NCBI GenBank assembly: GCA_963650165.1
Contig: CAVJKX010000013.1
Coordinates: 1-51,582 of the forward strand
Length of the DNA: 51,582 nucleotides
DNA from: F23-B02 sp963650165
GTDB taxonomy: Bacteria; Bacillota; Clostridia; Oscillospirales; Oscillospiraceae
Reading direction: 5' to 3'
The first letter of the stretch is position 1, and each line of letters opens with the position of its first letter. Below are positions 40,416 to 48,773 of this stretch, piece after piece. The notes under the pieces were generated by a model. That model worked only from the letters and a program-made list of their open reading frames with translations. It ran no database searches and was not told the DNA's origin. The position numbers and the translations under genes are program-made.

Positions 40416-41237
40416 ATGTTAAAAATTCTCGTCTGTGTCAAGCAGGTGCCTGACATGGATCTTGTAAAGATGGATCCCGAGACCGGAAACCTTGTGCGCA
40501 AGGGCGTTCCGACGCTTCTGAACCCTCTTGACACAAATGCACTTGAGGCCGCCGTGCGTGTAAAGGAGCAGTACGGCGGCGAGGTGAGCTGCATAAGCAT
40601 GGGCCCACCCGAGGCTGAGAGCGCACTGCGCGAGTGCATCGCTTCCGGCGCCGACGGCGGCGTTCTCGTATCCGGACGCCCCTTCGGCGGAGCGGACACG
40701 CTCTCTACCAGCTACACCATAGTTCAGGCCTCGAAAATGCTCGGGGAATTCGACCTCATCTTCTGCGGCAAGGAATCGCTCGACGGCGCCACGGGGCAGA
40801 TGGGTTCACAGCTTGCCGAGCGCTTTGACGCATCGCAGATATCCTCCTGCCTTCTCATCGAGGAGATAGATATGCAAAAGCGCACGATAAGGGCAAAGCG
40901 TCAGCTCGAAAACGGCGTTGAGACCGTTGAAGCATCGCTTCCCTGCCTTCTCACGGTCGAAAAGGCGAACTATCCCGCCCGCATCCCCAACTTCAAGAGC
41001 AAGATGAAGGCAAAGAAGGCTGAAATAAGGGTGCTGACCGAAACCGGCATAGACGGGCTTGACATGTCGCTCGTCGGCGTGCCCGGCTCCGGCACCATCG
41101 TGCCCGAGATCTACCCTCCCGAGCTCCCCGAGCCCGGTCAGATCATCGACGAGGGCTCGGCCGAGGCTTCCGCCGCAAGGCTTATAGACATTCTTCTTGA
41201 GAAGGAAGCCATTCTACCCGCAGGAGGCAGGCTCTGA
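40416..41237 (+). CDS. etfB: Electron transfer flavoprotein beta subunit
   Basis: 273 residues. MLKILVCVKQVPD start, NPLDTNALEAAVRVKE (AMP/nucleotide region), DGATGQMGSQLAERF (about 125-139) and SLPCLLTVEKANYPARIP (EtfB signature). It carries electrons as an ETF with the alpha subunit. The start is ATG 40416 behind AAAGGAG; upstream frames lie inside the GlcD gene. Overlaps etfA by one base pair. Likely the electron acceptor for the GlcD-type enzyme. Confidence 0.95.
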   Translation: MLKILVCVKQVPDMDLVKMDPETGNLVRKGVPTLLNPLDTNALEAAVRVKEQYGGEVSCISMGPPEAESALRECIASGADGGVLVSGRPFGGADTLSTSYTIVQASKMLGEFDLIFCGKESLDGATGQMGSQLAERFDASQISSCLLIEEIDMQKRTIRAKRQLENGVETVEASLPCLLTVEKANYPARIPNFKSKMKAKKAEIRVLTETGIDGLDMSLVGVPGSGTIVPEIYPPELPEPGQIIDEGSAEASAARLIDILLEKEAILPAGGRL

Positions 41238-42238
41238 TGAATAAAAAAGATTACAAAAACATGTGGGTATACATAGAGCATGACGGCAGCAGCGCGCATC
41301 CCGTGGGTCTTGAGCTGTGCTGCGAGATCAGAAAGCTGTGCGATGCTTCCGGCGATAAGCTGTTTGCCGTCATCGTCGGCGATCTTCCCGACGGCGAGAT
41401 CGGAAAAGTAGCAGACTGCGGCGTTGACGGCATCATACGCGTCTCCGGCGAAAACTGCGGCAGCTACAACACCGACGTTTATGCGAACATATTCACCGTT
41501 CTTTCGAGAAAGTACCTGCCCTCGGCAATATTCGTCGGCGGGACCGTAAACGGCCGCGACTTTGCGCCGCGCTTTTCCGTTCAGCTCAACACCGGCTGCA
41601 CCTCGGACGCGATGGAGCTGGCATATGACCCATCTTCCGGCGATATACGCTTTATCGAGCCTGCGGTCGGCGGCAAGATCATGGCCGTCATAACCGTTCC
41701 CGTTCTGCGTCCGCAGGTCGGAACGATACGTCCCGGCACCTTTAAATACGCCCCCGCCGGCAGGAAAGACAATATCGAGCTCATAAACGAGACGATCGAC
41801 TTCCCTTCCGAAAGGCTTCGCTGCCGCAGCATCGGCTTTACGCCCGACGAGTTTGACCCCGAGTTTGATATCGCAAACGCCGACACCATCGTATGTCTCG
41901 GCAACGGCCTGTCCGGCGAGGATGAGCTGCCGCGCTACCGCGAGCTTGCCGCTCTTCTGGGTGCAAAGCTTGCCTGCACGAGGCCGCTGTTCGACCGTGA
42001 GATATTCCCCTACAAGCTTCAGGTAGGTCAGTCGGGCGTCATGATAAAGCCGAAGCTGTATATAAGCTTCGGAGTGTCGGGCGCCGTGAACCATGTTGCC
42101 GGAGTGGACGCGGAGCTCTTCGTCGCGGTGAACAGGGACGCAAACGCACAGATATTCAATTACTGCGATCTCGGCATCGTCGGAGACATGAACGAGGTCT
42201 GCGACGCCATGATCGCCCGTCTGAGGTCACGCCTGTGA
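41237..42238 (+). CDS. etfA: Electron transfer flavoprotein alpha subunit
   Basis: 333 residues, start ATG 41237 overlapping etfB. The C-terminal FAD domain has VGQSGVMIKPKLYISFGVSGAVNH-type sequence (about 266-291), the EtfA FAD motif. There is no N-terminal ferredoxin domain, unlike the alpha subunit of the A. woodii lactate-dehydrogenase system. Whether it bifurcates cannot be read from sequence here. Confidence 0.94.
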   Translation: MNKKDYKNMWVYIEHDGSSAHPVGLELCCEIRKLCDASGDKLFAVIVGDLPDGEIGKVADCGVDGIIRVSGENCGSYNTDVYANIFTVLSRKYLPSAIFVGGTVNGRDFAPRFSVQLNTGCTSDAMELAYDPSSGDIRFIEPAVGGKIMAVITVPVLRPQVGTIRPGTFKYAPAGRKDNIELINETIDFPSERLRCRSIGFTPDEFDPEFDIANADTIVCLGNGLSGEDELPRYRELAALLGAKLACTRPLFDREIFPYKLQVGQSGVMIKPKLYISFGVSGAVNHVAGVDAELFVAVNRDANAQIFNYCDLGIVGDMNEVCDAMIARLRSRL

Positions 42239-42516
42239 AGCATCATATAATCGTCAAATACACGAGCGAGGTCACGGACAAGGCCGCGATGCTCGAGAAG
42301 ATAAAAAGCCTGTTTTTAAATGCCGCTCCCATACGCGGAGTTCACTCCTATTCCTTTTACACCAACTGCGTTGACCGCGAAAACAGGTTTGATCTCATGA
42401 TCGTCGCAGAGCTTGACGGTGACTGTCTTTCAAACTGGGACGAGTCGCCGCTGCACAAGGCATGGCTGAACAATTTCGGCCGCTATGTTGCGCAGAAGGC
42501 CATTTTCGACTGCTGA
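42235..42516 (+). CDS. Small Dabb-domain-like (stress-responsive alpha/beta barrel) protein
   Basis: 93 residues. MKHHIIVKYTSEVTDKAAMLEKI start, a YSFYTNCV strand and a final HKAWLNNFGRYVAQKAIFDC helix, matching Dabb-like ferredoxin-fold proteins. The start is GTG 42235, overlapping the etfA stop (GTGA). Some Dabb proteins are cyclases or sulfur-ligand enzymes, many unknown. Last gene of the sigma-54 operon; the function is unknown. Confidence 0.78.
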   Translation: MKHHIIVKYTSEVTDKAAMLEKIKSLFLNAAPIRGVHSYSFYTNCVDRENRFDLMIVAELDGDCLSNWDESPLHKAWLNNFGRYVAQKAIFDC

Positions 42517-42550
42517 CTTTTCTCTTTCTCCCTTCCCATTCCCACAGCAG

Positions 42551-42591
42551 GAAGAGGCATACCGCTTTCGGTATGCCTCTTCTATCATTTT
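42551..42591. terminator. Bidirectional terminator between Dabb gene and rpoN
   Basis: AGAGGCATACC/GGTATGCCTCT with loop GCTTTC; T-rich on both sides. Ends both the sigma-54 operon and rpoN. Confidence 0.85.
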
Positions 42592-43890
42592 TTATCTTTT
42601 CCTTCTCACCGCCGTTGACGGGATCAGGGCATTTTCTCTGTATTTTGCAACGGTGCGGCGCGATATGCCGACGCCTCTTTCGCCGAGCGCCGCGGCTATC
42701 GCCTTATCGCTGAGCGGGGAGCGGGGATCCTCTGCCGATATGAGCTCCTTTATCATCTGCAAAACGGCATCCTCCGTCACATTCTCATTGGCCGCATCCT
42801 TTTTGAAGAAATCGGTCAGGCAGAACACGCCCCAGCGGCAGGATATATACTTATTCCTGACAGAGCGCGAGACCGTTGACGTGTGCACTCCGAGCTTCGA
42901 TGCAAGCTCTCCCATGGTCAGCGGCTTCAGCGGCGACACTCCGTCGGCGAAAAATTCGTGCTGAACCTCGAGTATACCCGACGCGCAGGCCATAAGCATG
43001 GACGCTCTGCGGTCGATGCAGCTCATCGCCCATTTCGCCTGAGTGAGCTTTTCCTGAAAATATGTGCGTTCCTCCGGCGAAAGCTCCTCGCGTTTGGACA
43101 TACTGAGATAAAAGGCGTCTATACCGTAGGTCGGCATATATCTGTCTGCAAGTGCGATCGCAAGGCCGTTATTGTCCTGCACGACCTCGACATCGGGGCG
43201 GACATACACCGTCTGCCTGCCGCCGTAATAGCCGTTCGAGGGATTGGGCTCAAGCCCGGATATAAGCGTCTTTGCGTCCTCGACGCGCCGGACCGTCACG
43301 TCAAGCTGCGCCGCTATATATTTCAGCTGCCCCTTTGCGAGCCTGTCAAGGTACTCAAGGCATATTCTCTCCGCGACCTCATCGTCCTCGCCGCGGCGTT
43401 TCAATTGCAGCAGGAGGCATTCTCCCAGGCTTCTCGCGCCGACGCCTGCCGGTTCGAGGCTCTGGAACACCCTGACCGCGTTTTCATAGCGCTCCGCGCT
43501 GCCGCCGAAGGGATAAAGCTGCGTCTCCTCCTGCGGAAGATAGCCGCGCTCGTCCATTTCCTCGGCAAGCCACAGCAGCTCACGCCGCAGGAGCTCCGGA
43601 ATGCGCAGATAATTTATCTGCTCCCTGACCGCCTCCGAAAGCGTATTGTGCGGCTTATCCGCTATGGTGCGGGACATGACGTTCGGGTCTGCGGCAGCAC
43701 GGGGCGAATACGCTCTTTCGTCTCTCCGGACGCGCTCGCGCGGCGGCTTTATCTCGATAAGGGGGTTTTCCATCGACAGCTCGTTTATATAGGTTTCAAG
43801 CTCGTGCGAGTCCATCTGAAGCAGCTTCATCGACTGCTGCATCTGCTGATTAAGAACCGTTTTCTGCTCATTGGTGAGCTTGATATTCAC
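42592..43890 (-). CDS. rpoN: RNA polymerase sigma-54 factor RpoN
   Basis: 432 residues. Region I Gln-rich N-terminus (LTNEQKTVLNQQMQQSMKLLQM), the core-binding domain, a central HTH (ASKLGVHTSTVSRSVRNKYI, about 336-355) and the RpoN box SRRTVAKYRE near the C-terminus. It directs RNA polymerase to -24/-12 promoters; needs an AAA+ activator such as the one at 26049. Start: GTG 43890 is preferred behind AAAGGGGG; GTG 43908 would overlap that site. Convergent with the operon it presumably serves; a single rpoN next to its target locus. Confidence 0.95.
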   Translation of the reverse strand: MNIKLTNEQKTVLNQQMQQSMKLLQMDSHELETYINELSMENPLIEIKPPRERVRRDERAYSPRAAADPNVMSRTIADKPHNTLSEAVREQINYLRIPELLRRELLWLAEEMDERGYLPQEETQLYPFGGSAERYENAVRVFQSLEPAGVGARSLGECLLLQLKRRGEDDEVAERICLEYLDRLAKGQLKYIAAQLDVTVRRVEDAKTLISGLEPNPSNGYYGGRQTVYVRPDVEVVQDNNGLAIALADRYMPTYGIDAFYLSMSKREELSPEERTYFQEKLTQAKWAMSCIDRRASMLMACASGILEVQHEFFADGVSPLKPLTMGELASKLGVHTSTVSRSVRNKYISCRWGVFCLTDFFKKDAANENVTEDAVLQMIKELISAEDPRSPLSDKAIAAALGERGVGISRRTVAKYRENALIPSTAVRRKR

Positions 43891-44038
43891 GCCGGGACCC
43901 CCTTTCACATTTATTATATGTATTATAGCATTTTTCCGGGGTCTTTTCTACTCTTTTATATGTCACAAAGCTCTTTATATTCGCGGTATTTCGTGGTATA
44001 ATCGCAAAAAACGCAAACGACTGAAAGGAATTGAACAT

Positions 44039-44899
44039 ATGAAAAGGATCATCGGCACAGTTCTTGCCGCCGTGCTCGCGGTTTTGCTGTGCGCATGCAC
44101 AATAACGGACGGAGGCACGGCTCCCGCCGCGACGGATACGCCCGCGCCCGCGCAGGATCTTTCCGTGTACGAAAAGGCCGAGGGCAAGCTTGAAAAAGAA
44201 GTGTGGTACAATGCAAACGGCCTGAAATTCAGCACCGTCAGCTACGAATACGACGCCGAAGGCCGTCTCGTAAAGGAAACGACGCTCGGCATAAACGACG
44301 AGCCCGTCGGATACAAGGAATATACCTTCGGTGAAAACGGCCTTGTCGATACGATGGTAAACTATGCGGCCGCCGGCCCCGAGGAATACACCGAGGAGTA
44401 CCGCGTCTTGTACGAGTACAACGAGACAGGGCTGAAGATGAAGGCTACCAACATGATCGGCGGCGACGTGACCGCCGTCACGACCTACGCCTACGAGGGC
44501 AAGAAGATCGTCAGCGAGAAATATTACGAGGGCTCTGAGCTGGTAAGCGACATCTCCTACGAATACGGCGGCAGCGGCGAGCTTGCAAAGCTCACGCGGC
44601 AGGATATGCTCGAGGGCGGCTCGACGGTGGAAAGCTACAGCTACGGCGACGACGGTCTTCCCGTCAAAATGGAATCCTCCGTTGACGGAGCAGTGGTCAG
44701 CCGCACCGAGTACAGCTATGACGGGCACGGAAACGAGCTGTCGGTCAGCGTTTACGGCCCCGACGGCGCGGCCATAAGCGTCACGAAAAACGAATATGAG
44801 TACGACGAACCGGGCAATATCATAAAGTGCACCCGCACTCAGGCCGACGGCGGGCAGAATACAGTCATAGAATATTCCTGGAGTTACGTCAAGGGCTGA
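44039..44899 (+). CDS. YD-repeat-like lipoprotein
   Basis: 286 residues. Signal peptide with lipobox VLLCAC (Cys ~20), then six or so tyrosine-rich repeats of YEYDAEGRLVKE type (YEYNETGLKMKAT, YEYGGSGELAKLT, YSYGDDGLPVKME, YSYDGHGNELSVS, YEYDEPGNIIKCT). Resembles YD/RHS beta repeats on the cell surface, but without toxin or polymorphic C-terminus. No enzyme domain. ATG 44039 after GAAAGGAA. Divergent from rpoN. It may be a carbohydrate- or protein-binding surface lipoprotein (inference). Confidence 0.8.
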   Translation: MKRIIGTVLAAVLAVLLCACTITDGGTAPAATDTPAPAQDLSVYEKAEGKLEKEVWYNANGLKFSTVSYEYDAEGRLVKETTLGINDEPVGYKEYTFGENGLVDTMVNYAAAGPEEYTEEYRVLYEYNETGLKMKATNMIGGDVTAVTTYAYEGKKIVSEKYYEGSELVSDISYEYGGSGELAKLTRQDMLEGGSTVESYSYGDDGLPVKMESSVDGAVVSRTEYSYDGHGNELSVSVYGPDGAAISVTKNEYEYDEPGNIIKCTRTQADGGQNTVIEYSWSYVKG

Positions 44900-44986
44900 C
44901 GAATTAACAAATAATTTATATATTTCTTCGGCGACTGTGATATTATAAATTGTTGTAATTACAGTCATTAACAAGGTGAATTTCCC

Positions 44987-45394
44987 ATGAGAGAAAAATT
45001 TGCGCGCTTTATGGCAGGCCGCTGCGGCATTGATCAGCTCAACAGGTTTTTGTCCGTCGTGAGCCTTGTGCTGATGATCCTTGCGGTCGTGTTCAACGGA
45101 ACGGCCTTTTCGAGGATCGTCTGGCTCGCCGCGTTTTTCCTGCTTATCGTCATTTATGCGCGTATGCTGTCGAGAAATTTATACAGGCGCAGTGCGGAAA
45201 ACAACCGCTATATGAAAATGCGCATGAGCGTGAGCGGCAAGCTTGAGATGATAAAGGTGCGCTGGTCCCAGCGCAAGGACTACAAGTTCTTCACCTGTCC
45301 GGCATGCCACACGACGCTGAGAGTTCCCAAGCACAAGGGCAAGATCAACATAGTGTGCAAAAAGTGCGGCAATTCGTTTACGGGCAGGACCTGA
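44987..45394 (+). CDS. Membrane protein with C-terminal zinc ribbon
   Basis: 135 residues: two hydrophobic segments (about 22-38 and 43-60), a basic region, then the zinc ribbon TCPAC...IVCKKCG (about 103-127). No recognised family beyond that. It is 2 bp before the DUF5685 gene, probably the same unit. Function unknown. RBS AAGGTG. Confidence 0.78.
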   Translation: MREKFARFMAGRCGIDQLNRFLSVVSLVLMILAVVFNGTAFSRIVWLAAFFLLIVIYARMLSRNLYRRSAENNRYMKMRMSVSGKLEMIKVRWSQRKDYKFFTCPACHTTLRVPKHKGKINIVCKKCGNSFTGRT

Positions 45395-45395
45395 T

Positions 45396-46220
45396 ATGTT
45401 TGGCTTTGTAACGGCGGATCTTGCCGGACTTGACGAGAGCCAAAGACAGCGATACAAGGCGTATTACTGCGGTCTGTGCCGCAGCCTTGGTCAGCGGCAC
45501 GGAAGCCTCGCGCGCTTCACGCTGACTTATGACATGGCCTTTCTCGTCATGCTGCTCAGCTCCCTGTACGAGCCGGACGACCTCAGCGGCGAAGCCCCCT
45601 GCCCCGCGCACCCGCTCGGCAAACGTGCATTTATTCAGTCCGGGATCAGCGGCTACGCGGCGGATATGAACGTTGCGCTGGCATATCTCAACTGCCTTGA
45701 CGATTGGAACGACGAGCTCAACGCCGCGGCGCTCGGCTCGGCGAAGATCCTTGAGCCGGCATATAAGAAGGTCTGCGCCGGGTATCCGCGCCAGTGCGGC
45801 GTCATAAAAAGCGCGATGGCGGAGCTGAAGGATATCGAGGAGCGCAGAGAGCCGTCGGCGGACGCCGCGGCGGCAGCCTTCGGAAGGCTCATGGCGGAGC
45901 TTTTCGTCATGCGCGAGGACCGATGGCAGAACGACCTGCGCAGCTTCGGCATGGCGCTGGGGCAGTTCGTCTACGTCATGGACGCGTGCATCGACCTCAA
46001 GGGCGACAAAAGAGCATATAAGTATAACCCCTTCGTTTACCTGTACGGGCGGCTCGACGAGCAGGAGAGATTCAGGTCCATCCTTGAGCTTCTGCTGGCC
46101 GACTGCGTAAGGAGCTTTGACCGGCTGCCGGCGGTGCGGGATGCGGACATAATAAAAAATATACTGTGCAGCGGCGTGTGGATAAAATTCAACCGCCACT
46201 ACGGAACGGACAGTAAGTAA
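45396..46220 (+). CDS. DUF5685 family protein
   Basis: 274 residues. Start MFGFVTADLAGLDESQRQRYKAYYCGLCRSLG with a YCGLC Cys pair (about 24-28), later CPAHPLGKR and the YNPFVYLYGRLDE segment (about 211-223). These fit DUF5685, an uncharacterised Clostridia family often beside a J-domain gene, as here. All-helical, soluble, Cys/His sites could bind metal. No known activity. Confidence 0.8.
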   Translation: MFGFVTADLAGLDESQRQRYKAYYCGLCRSLGQRHGSLARFTLTYDMAFLVMLLSSLYEPDDLSGEAPCPAHPLGKRAFIQSGISGYAADMNVALAYLNCLDDWNDELNAAALGSAKILEPAYKKVCAGYPRQCGVIKSAMAELKDIEERREPSADAAAAAFGRLMAELFVMREDRWQNDLRSFGMALGQFVYVMDACIDLKGDKRAYKYNPFVYLYGRLDEQERFRSILELLLADCVRSFDRLPAVRDADIIKNILCSGVWIKFNRHYGTDSK

Positions 46221-46233
46221 GGAGCAGTACCGA

Positions 46234-46866
46234 ATGGCACGGGACCCCTATGAAGTCCTCGGCGTTTCAAGGAACGCAAGCGACGAGGAAATAAAGAAAG
46301 CATACAGAGAGCTTGCAAAGAAATATCACCCCGACCGCAACCCAGGTGACGCTGCGGCGGCGGCGAAAATGAACGAGATAAACGCGGCCTACGACCAGAT
46401 CAAGAACGGCGATACCGGAAACGGCGGCAGCTACGGCGGCGGATACAACGGCTACGGCGGTTTCGGAGGTTTCGGCGGCTTCGGCGGAGCATATGAGCAG
46501 CCGCAGGAGCGTGCCGAGTGCCGCGCGGCCGCAAACTACATACGCAACGGACGGTACAACGAAGCGCTCACGGCGCTCTCGCAGGTGCCTCTTTCCGAGC
46601 GCGACGGGCGCTGGTACTATCTGAGCGCCGTAGCGAATATGTATCTGGGCAATAAGATAAACGCCCTTGAGGATGCAAAGCGCGCCGTCGAGATAGACCC
46701 CGACAATCCGAACTACCGACAGCTGCTGAACCGGCTGGAGAACAACGGGCAGTATTACCGGCAGTACAGCGGGAACTACAACAACTCCTGCTGCGTCTGC
46801 GACGACTGCTGCACCTCGTATCTGTGCTGCTCATGCCTGACCCCCTGGGGCGGACTGTGCTGCTGA
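46234..46866 (+). CDS. J-domain protein with TPR-like middle and Cys-rich tail
   Basis: 210 residues. J-domain (1-65) with HPD (KKYHPDRNPGD, about 30-40), Gly/Tyr/Phe-rich linker (about 68-90), TPR-like helices (about 95-165; CRAAANYIRNGRYNEALTAL), and a tail rich in cysteine (CCVCDDCC...CCSCLTPWGGLCC; about 187-210). A J-domain recruits DnaK; the tail probably binds metal or is membrane-associated. It lacks the DnaJ zinc-finger domain of full DnaJ. It starts 13 bp after DUF5685. Confidence 0.87.
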   Translation: MARDPYEVLGVSRNASDEEIKKAYRELAKKYHPDRNPGDAAAAAKMNEINAAYDQIKNGDTGNGGSYGGGYNGYGGFGGFGGFGGAYEQPQERAECRAAANYIRNGRYNEALTALSQVPLSERDGRWYYLSAVANMYLGNKINALEDAKRAVEIDPDNPNYRQLLNRLENNGQYYRQYSGNYNNSCCVCDDCCTSYLCCSCLTPWGGLCC

Positions 46867-46877
46867 ACGGAAAAATT

Positions 46878-46907
46878 TCGGCTGAGGCATTGCCTCAGCC
46901 GTTTTTC
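46878..46907. terminator. Bidirectional terminator between J-protein and P-loop genes
   Basis: GGCTGAGGCA/TGCCTCAGCC with TTTTT on the plus strand and T-rich sequence on the other. Confidence 0.88.
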
Positions 46908-47955
46908 ATTCAAATATCGCATTTACCGTTTCGTTCGTGAATTCCTCAAGCGCGGCAAAGTCAACGTGCGGATTATACACACGCTCAAGCTCGTCGTGGT
47001 ATTCCTTGGCGCGGGCAAGACAGCGCACCGCCTCGCCGAGGAGCTCACGCCGTAGCTTATCGCGCCTGCGCAGAGCCGCTCGTGATGCACTCAGCGCCGC
47101 AGGTTCAAGAAGCGCGTCGAGCCGAACGTGCCGCCACGGCTCTTTTATCTCCGCCGCCGAGGACGAAACGAAGCCCAGCCCGCACTCCGGCAGGAGCAGC
47201 GCATCCGGCTTTTCCGGGCACAGCGGCGACAGGCACAGCACGGTCTCCGCACCGCGCAGCAGCGCCTCACGGCGCATCTGCTCAAGGTAGGTTTTCGCAA
47301 GACCGCAGCGGTCGTCGAGAAGATATATTCGTTTACATAACTTTTGAATGTCCTCTGTGAGCGTCAGCTCGCCCATGCAGCTTATGCATCTGATAAAGCG
47401 CTGCCGCACGCGCGGCGAAGCGCCGCCTTTTCCGGCAGTCCCCAGCTCTGTCTGCGCGGCGGAGCGTGCGCGTTTCCTGACTTTTTCAAGCGTACCGGCG
47501 CTTACCGGCTCCGGTATCTCCGCGCGCTCAACGCTCGCCGCCGCGGCAAGATAGGCATATGCCTGCCTGTACATGGCGCGGTATTTCTCCGTATACAGTT
47601 CGATGCGCGGGTCGCTTACACGTTCGCAGAAACGTCCAAGGTTAACATAATCAGAATTATGCGCAAAGCTTTCGGGCTCGCGGACATGCGGCGCGGTGGC
47701 ATCCATGAAGCCGAGGCCGAGCGCCGGTATGTACACCGCGTCGAGCGAGTCGGGGTCGCCCGAGCACAGGACGCACTCGGTATCGTAGCCGCGCTGCGCG
47801 GCGGCGCGTGCAAGGCTTCGCATAAAGCCCGATTTTCCGCCGCCCGGTCCCGCCTTTATCAGGTGCAGGAAGTCTCCCCCGCTGCGGCAGAAGCCGCCGT
47901 AAAGCGAGTGAAAGCCGCCGCCGGAATTTGCGCCGAGAAAGTAGTTTACGTTCAA
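46906..47955 (-). CDS. P-loop ATPase-like protein (PRK06851-like)
   Basis: 349 residues. Walker A GPGGGKSG (36-43) after MNVNYFLGANSGGGF, followed by CVLCSGDPDSLDAVYIPALG. This resembles a clostridial/bacillar ATPase family annotated PRK06851; function unknown. The C-terminal half contains a degenerate DDRCGLAKTYLEQM where a second P-loop would be expected in some relatives. No membrane segment. Confidence 0.75.
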   Translation of the reverse strand: MNVNYFLGANSGGGFHSLYGGFCRSGGDFLHLIKAGPGGGKSGFMRSLARAAAQRGYDTECVLCSGDPDSLDAVYIPALGLGFMDATAPHVREPESFAHNSDYVNLGRFCERVSDPRIELYTEKYRAMYRQAYAYLAAAASVERAEIPEPVSAGTLEKVRKRARSAAQTELGTAGKGGASPRVRQRFIRCISCMGELTLTEDIQKLCKRIYLLDDRCGLAKTYLEQMRREALLRGAETVLCLSPLCPEKPDALLLPECGLGFVSSSAAEIKEPWRHVRLDALLEPAALSASRAALRRRDKLRRELLGEAVRCLARAKEYHDELERVYNPHVDFAALEEFTNETVNAIFE

Positions 47956-48011
47956 TTTGCCTCACCTCCCTGCATTTTATGCCCGAAGGGCCGTCCGCGG
48001 TGTGCGCATTG

Positions 48012-48040
48012 TTGACAATTCAGCGGCGTGATGGTAAAAT
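48012..48040 (+). promoter_or_regulatory. tRNA-Leu promoter
   Basis: TTGACA (48012-48017), 17 bp, TAAAAT (48035-48040), 12 bp before the tRNA. Confidence 0.75.
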
Positions 48041-48052
48041 AATCAGGCATTT

Positions 48053-48138
48053 GCCGGTGTGGTGGAATGGTAGACACGGCGGACTTAAAATCCTCTGATG
48101 CTTGCGTCGTGCCGGTTCGAGTCCGGCCACCGGCACCA
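48053..48138 (+). tRNA. tRNA-Leu(TAA)
   Basis: An 86-nt class II tRNA including encoded CCA. Acceptor GCCGGTG pairs with CACCGGC. Anticodon loop CTTAAAA gives TAA; long variable arm GATGCTTGCGTC; T arm CCGGTTCGAGTCCGG. Confidence 0.95.
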
Positions 48139-48139
48139 A

Positions 48140-48739
48140 AAATGTTTTACGGTCGATTTCCTCACGAAAAGGAAAAAAATCAACGAGGGCGAGGTGCCGC
48201 AATATTATGTGGAGCACAGCCATGAGCCGATCATCACGCCGGAGGAGTTCGACAAGGTACAGGCAGAATTTGAGCGGCGCAAGCGAATCAGCCGCCAGTA
48301 CAGCGGAAAGAGCATTTTCTCCTCCCGCATCGTCTGCGGGGACTGCGGTTCCTACTTCGGCTCAAAAGTCTGGAATTCGACCTCGAAATATCGCAGGGTC
48401 ATCTGGCAGTGTAACGGCAAATTCAAGGGTGGGCACAAATGCGAAACACCCCATCTGGACGAGAACACCATCAAGGCAGGGTTTGTAGCCGCCGTGAACG
48501 CAATCCTCGACAGCAAGGACAGCATCCTTGAGGATTGCCGCCTGATGCAGTCCACGCTGACAGACTGCACTGGCATTGACACTGAAATCGAGAGTCTGCT
48601 TGAGGAGATCGATGTGGTGACCGAACTGACCAAACGCTGCATTGCGGAGAACTCACAGACGGCGCAGAACCAGGAAGAATACACCGCCCGGTACAACGGC
48701 TTTGTGAAGCGGTACGAAAAAGCCAATGCCCAGCTATGA
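48140..48739 (+). pseudogene. Truncated large serine recombinase (C-terminal zinc-ribbon part)
   Basis: The open frame from the tRNA 3' end carries FTVDFLTKRKKINEGEVPQYY and VQAEFERRK of the recombinase domain, then the recombinase zinc beta-ribbon (CGDCGSYFG...CETPHLDE). The catalytic N-terminal resolvase domain is missing and the C-terminus stops early, at NAQL-TGA. It starts flush with tRNA-Leu with no start codon of its own; so it is a broken remnant of an integrative element (Tn4451/TnpX-like group). Confidence 0.85.
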
Positions 48740-48770
48740 AGCAGTCTGCTTGATAGCTGGGCGCTATTTT
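48728..48770. terminator. Hairpin terminator at the recombinase/oxidoreductase junction
   Basis: GCCCAGCTAT pairs with ATAGCTGGGC (a G-T-type bulge aside) around AGCAGTCTGCT, followed by GCTATTTTCG. It overlaps the recombinase stop and lies past the convergent NAD(P)-binding gene. Confidence 0.7.
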
Positions 48771-48773
48771 CGT

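Noticed and set aside
26049..42516. Calling the sigma-54 locus a methylcitrate cycle
   Set aside because: PrpD, PrpF, PrpB-like and hydratase families are present but no methylcitrate synthase is visible, and the extra GlcD/ETF and glycerate kinase genes are not part of that cycle.
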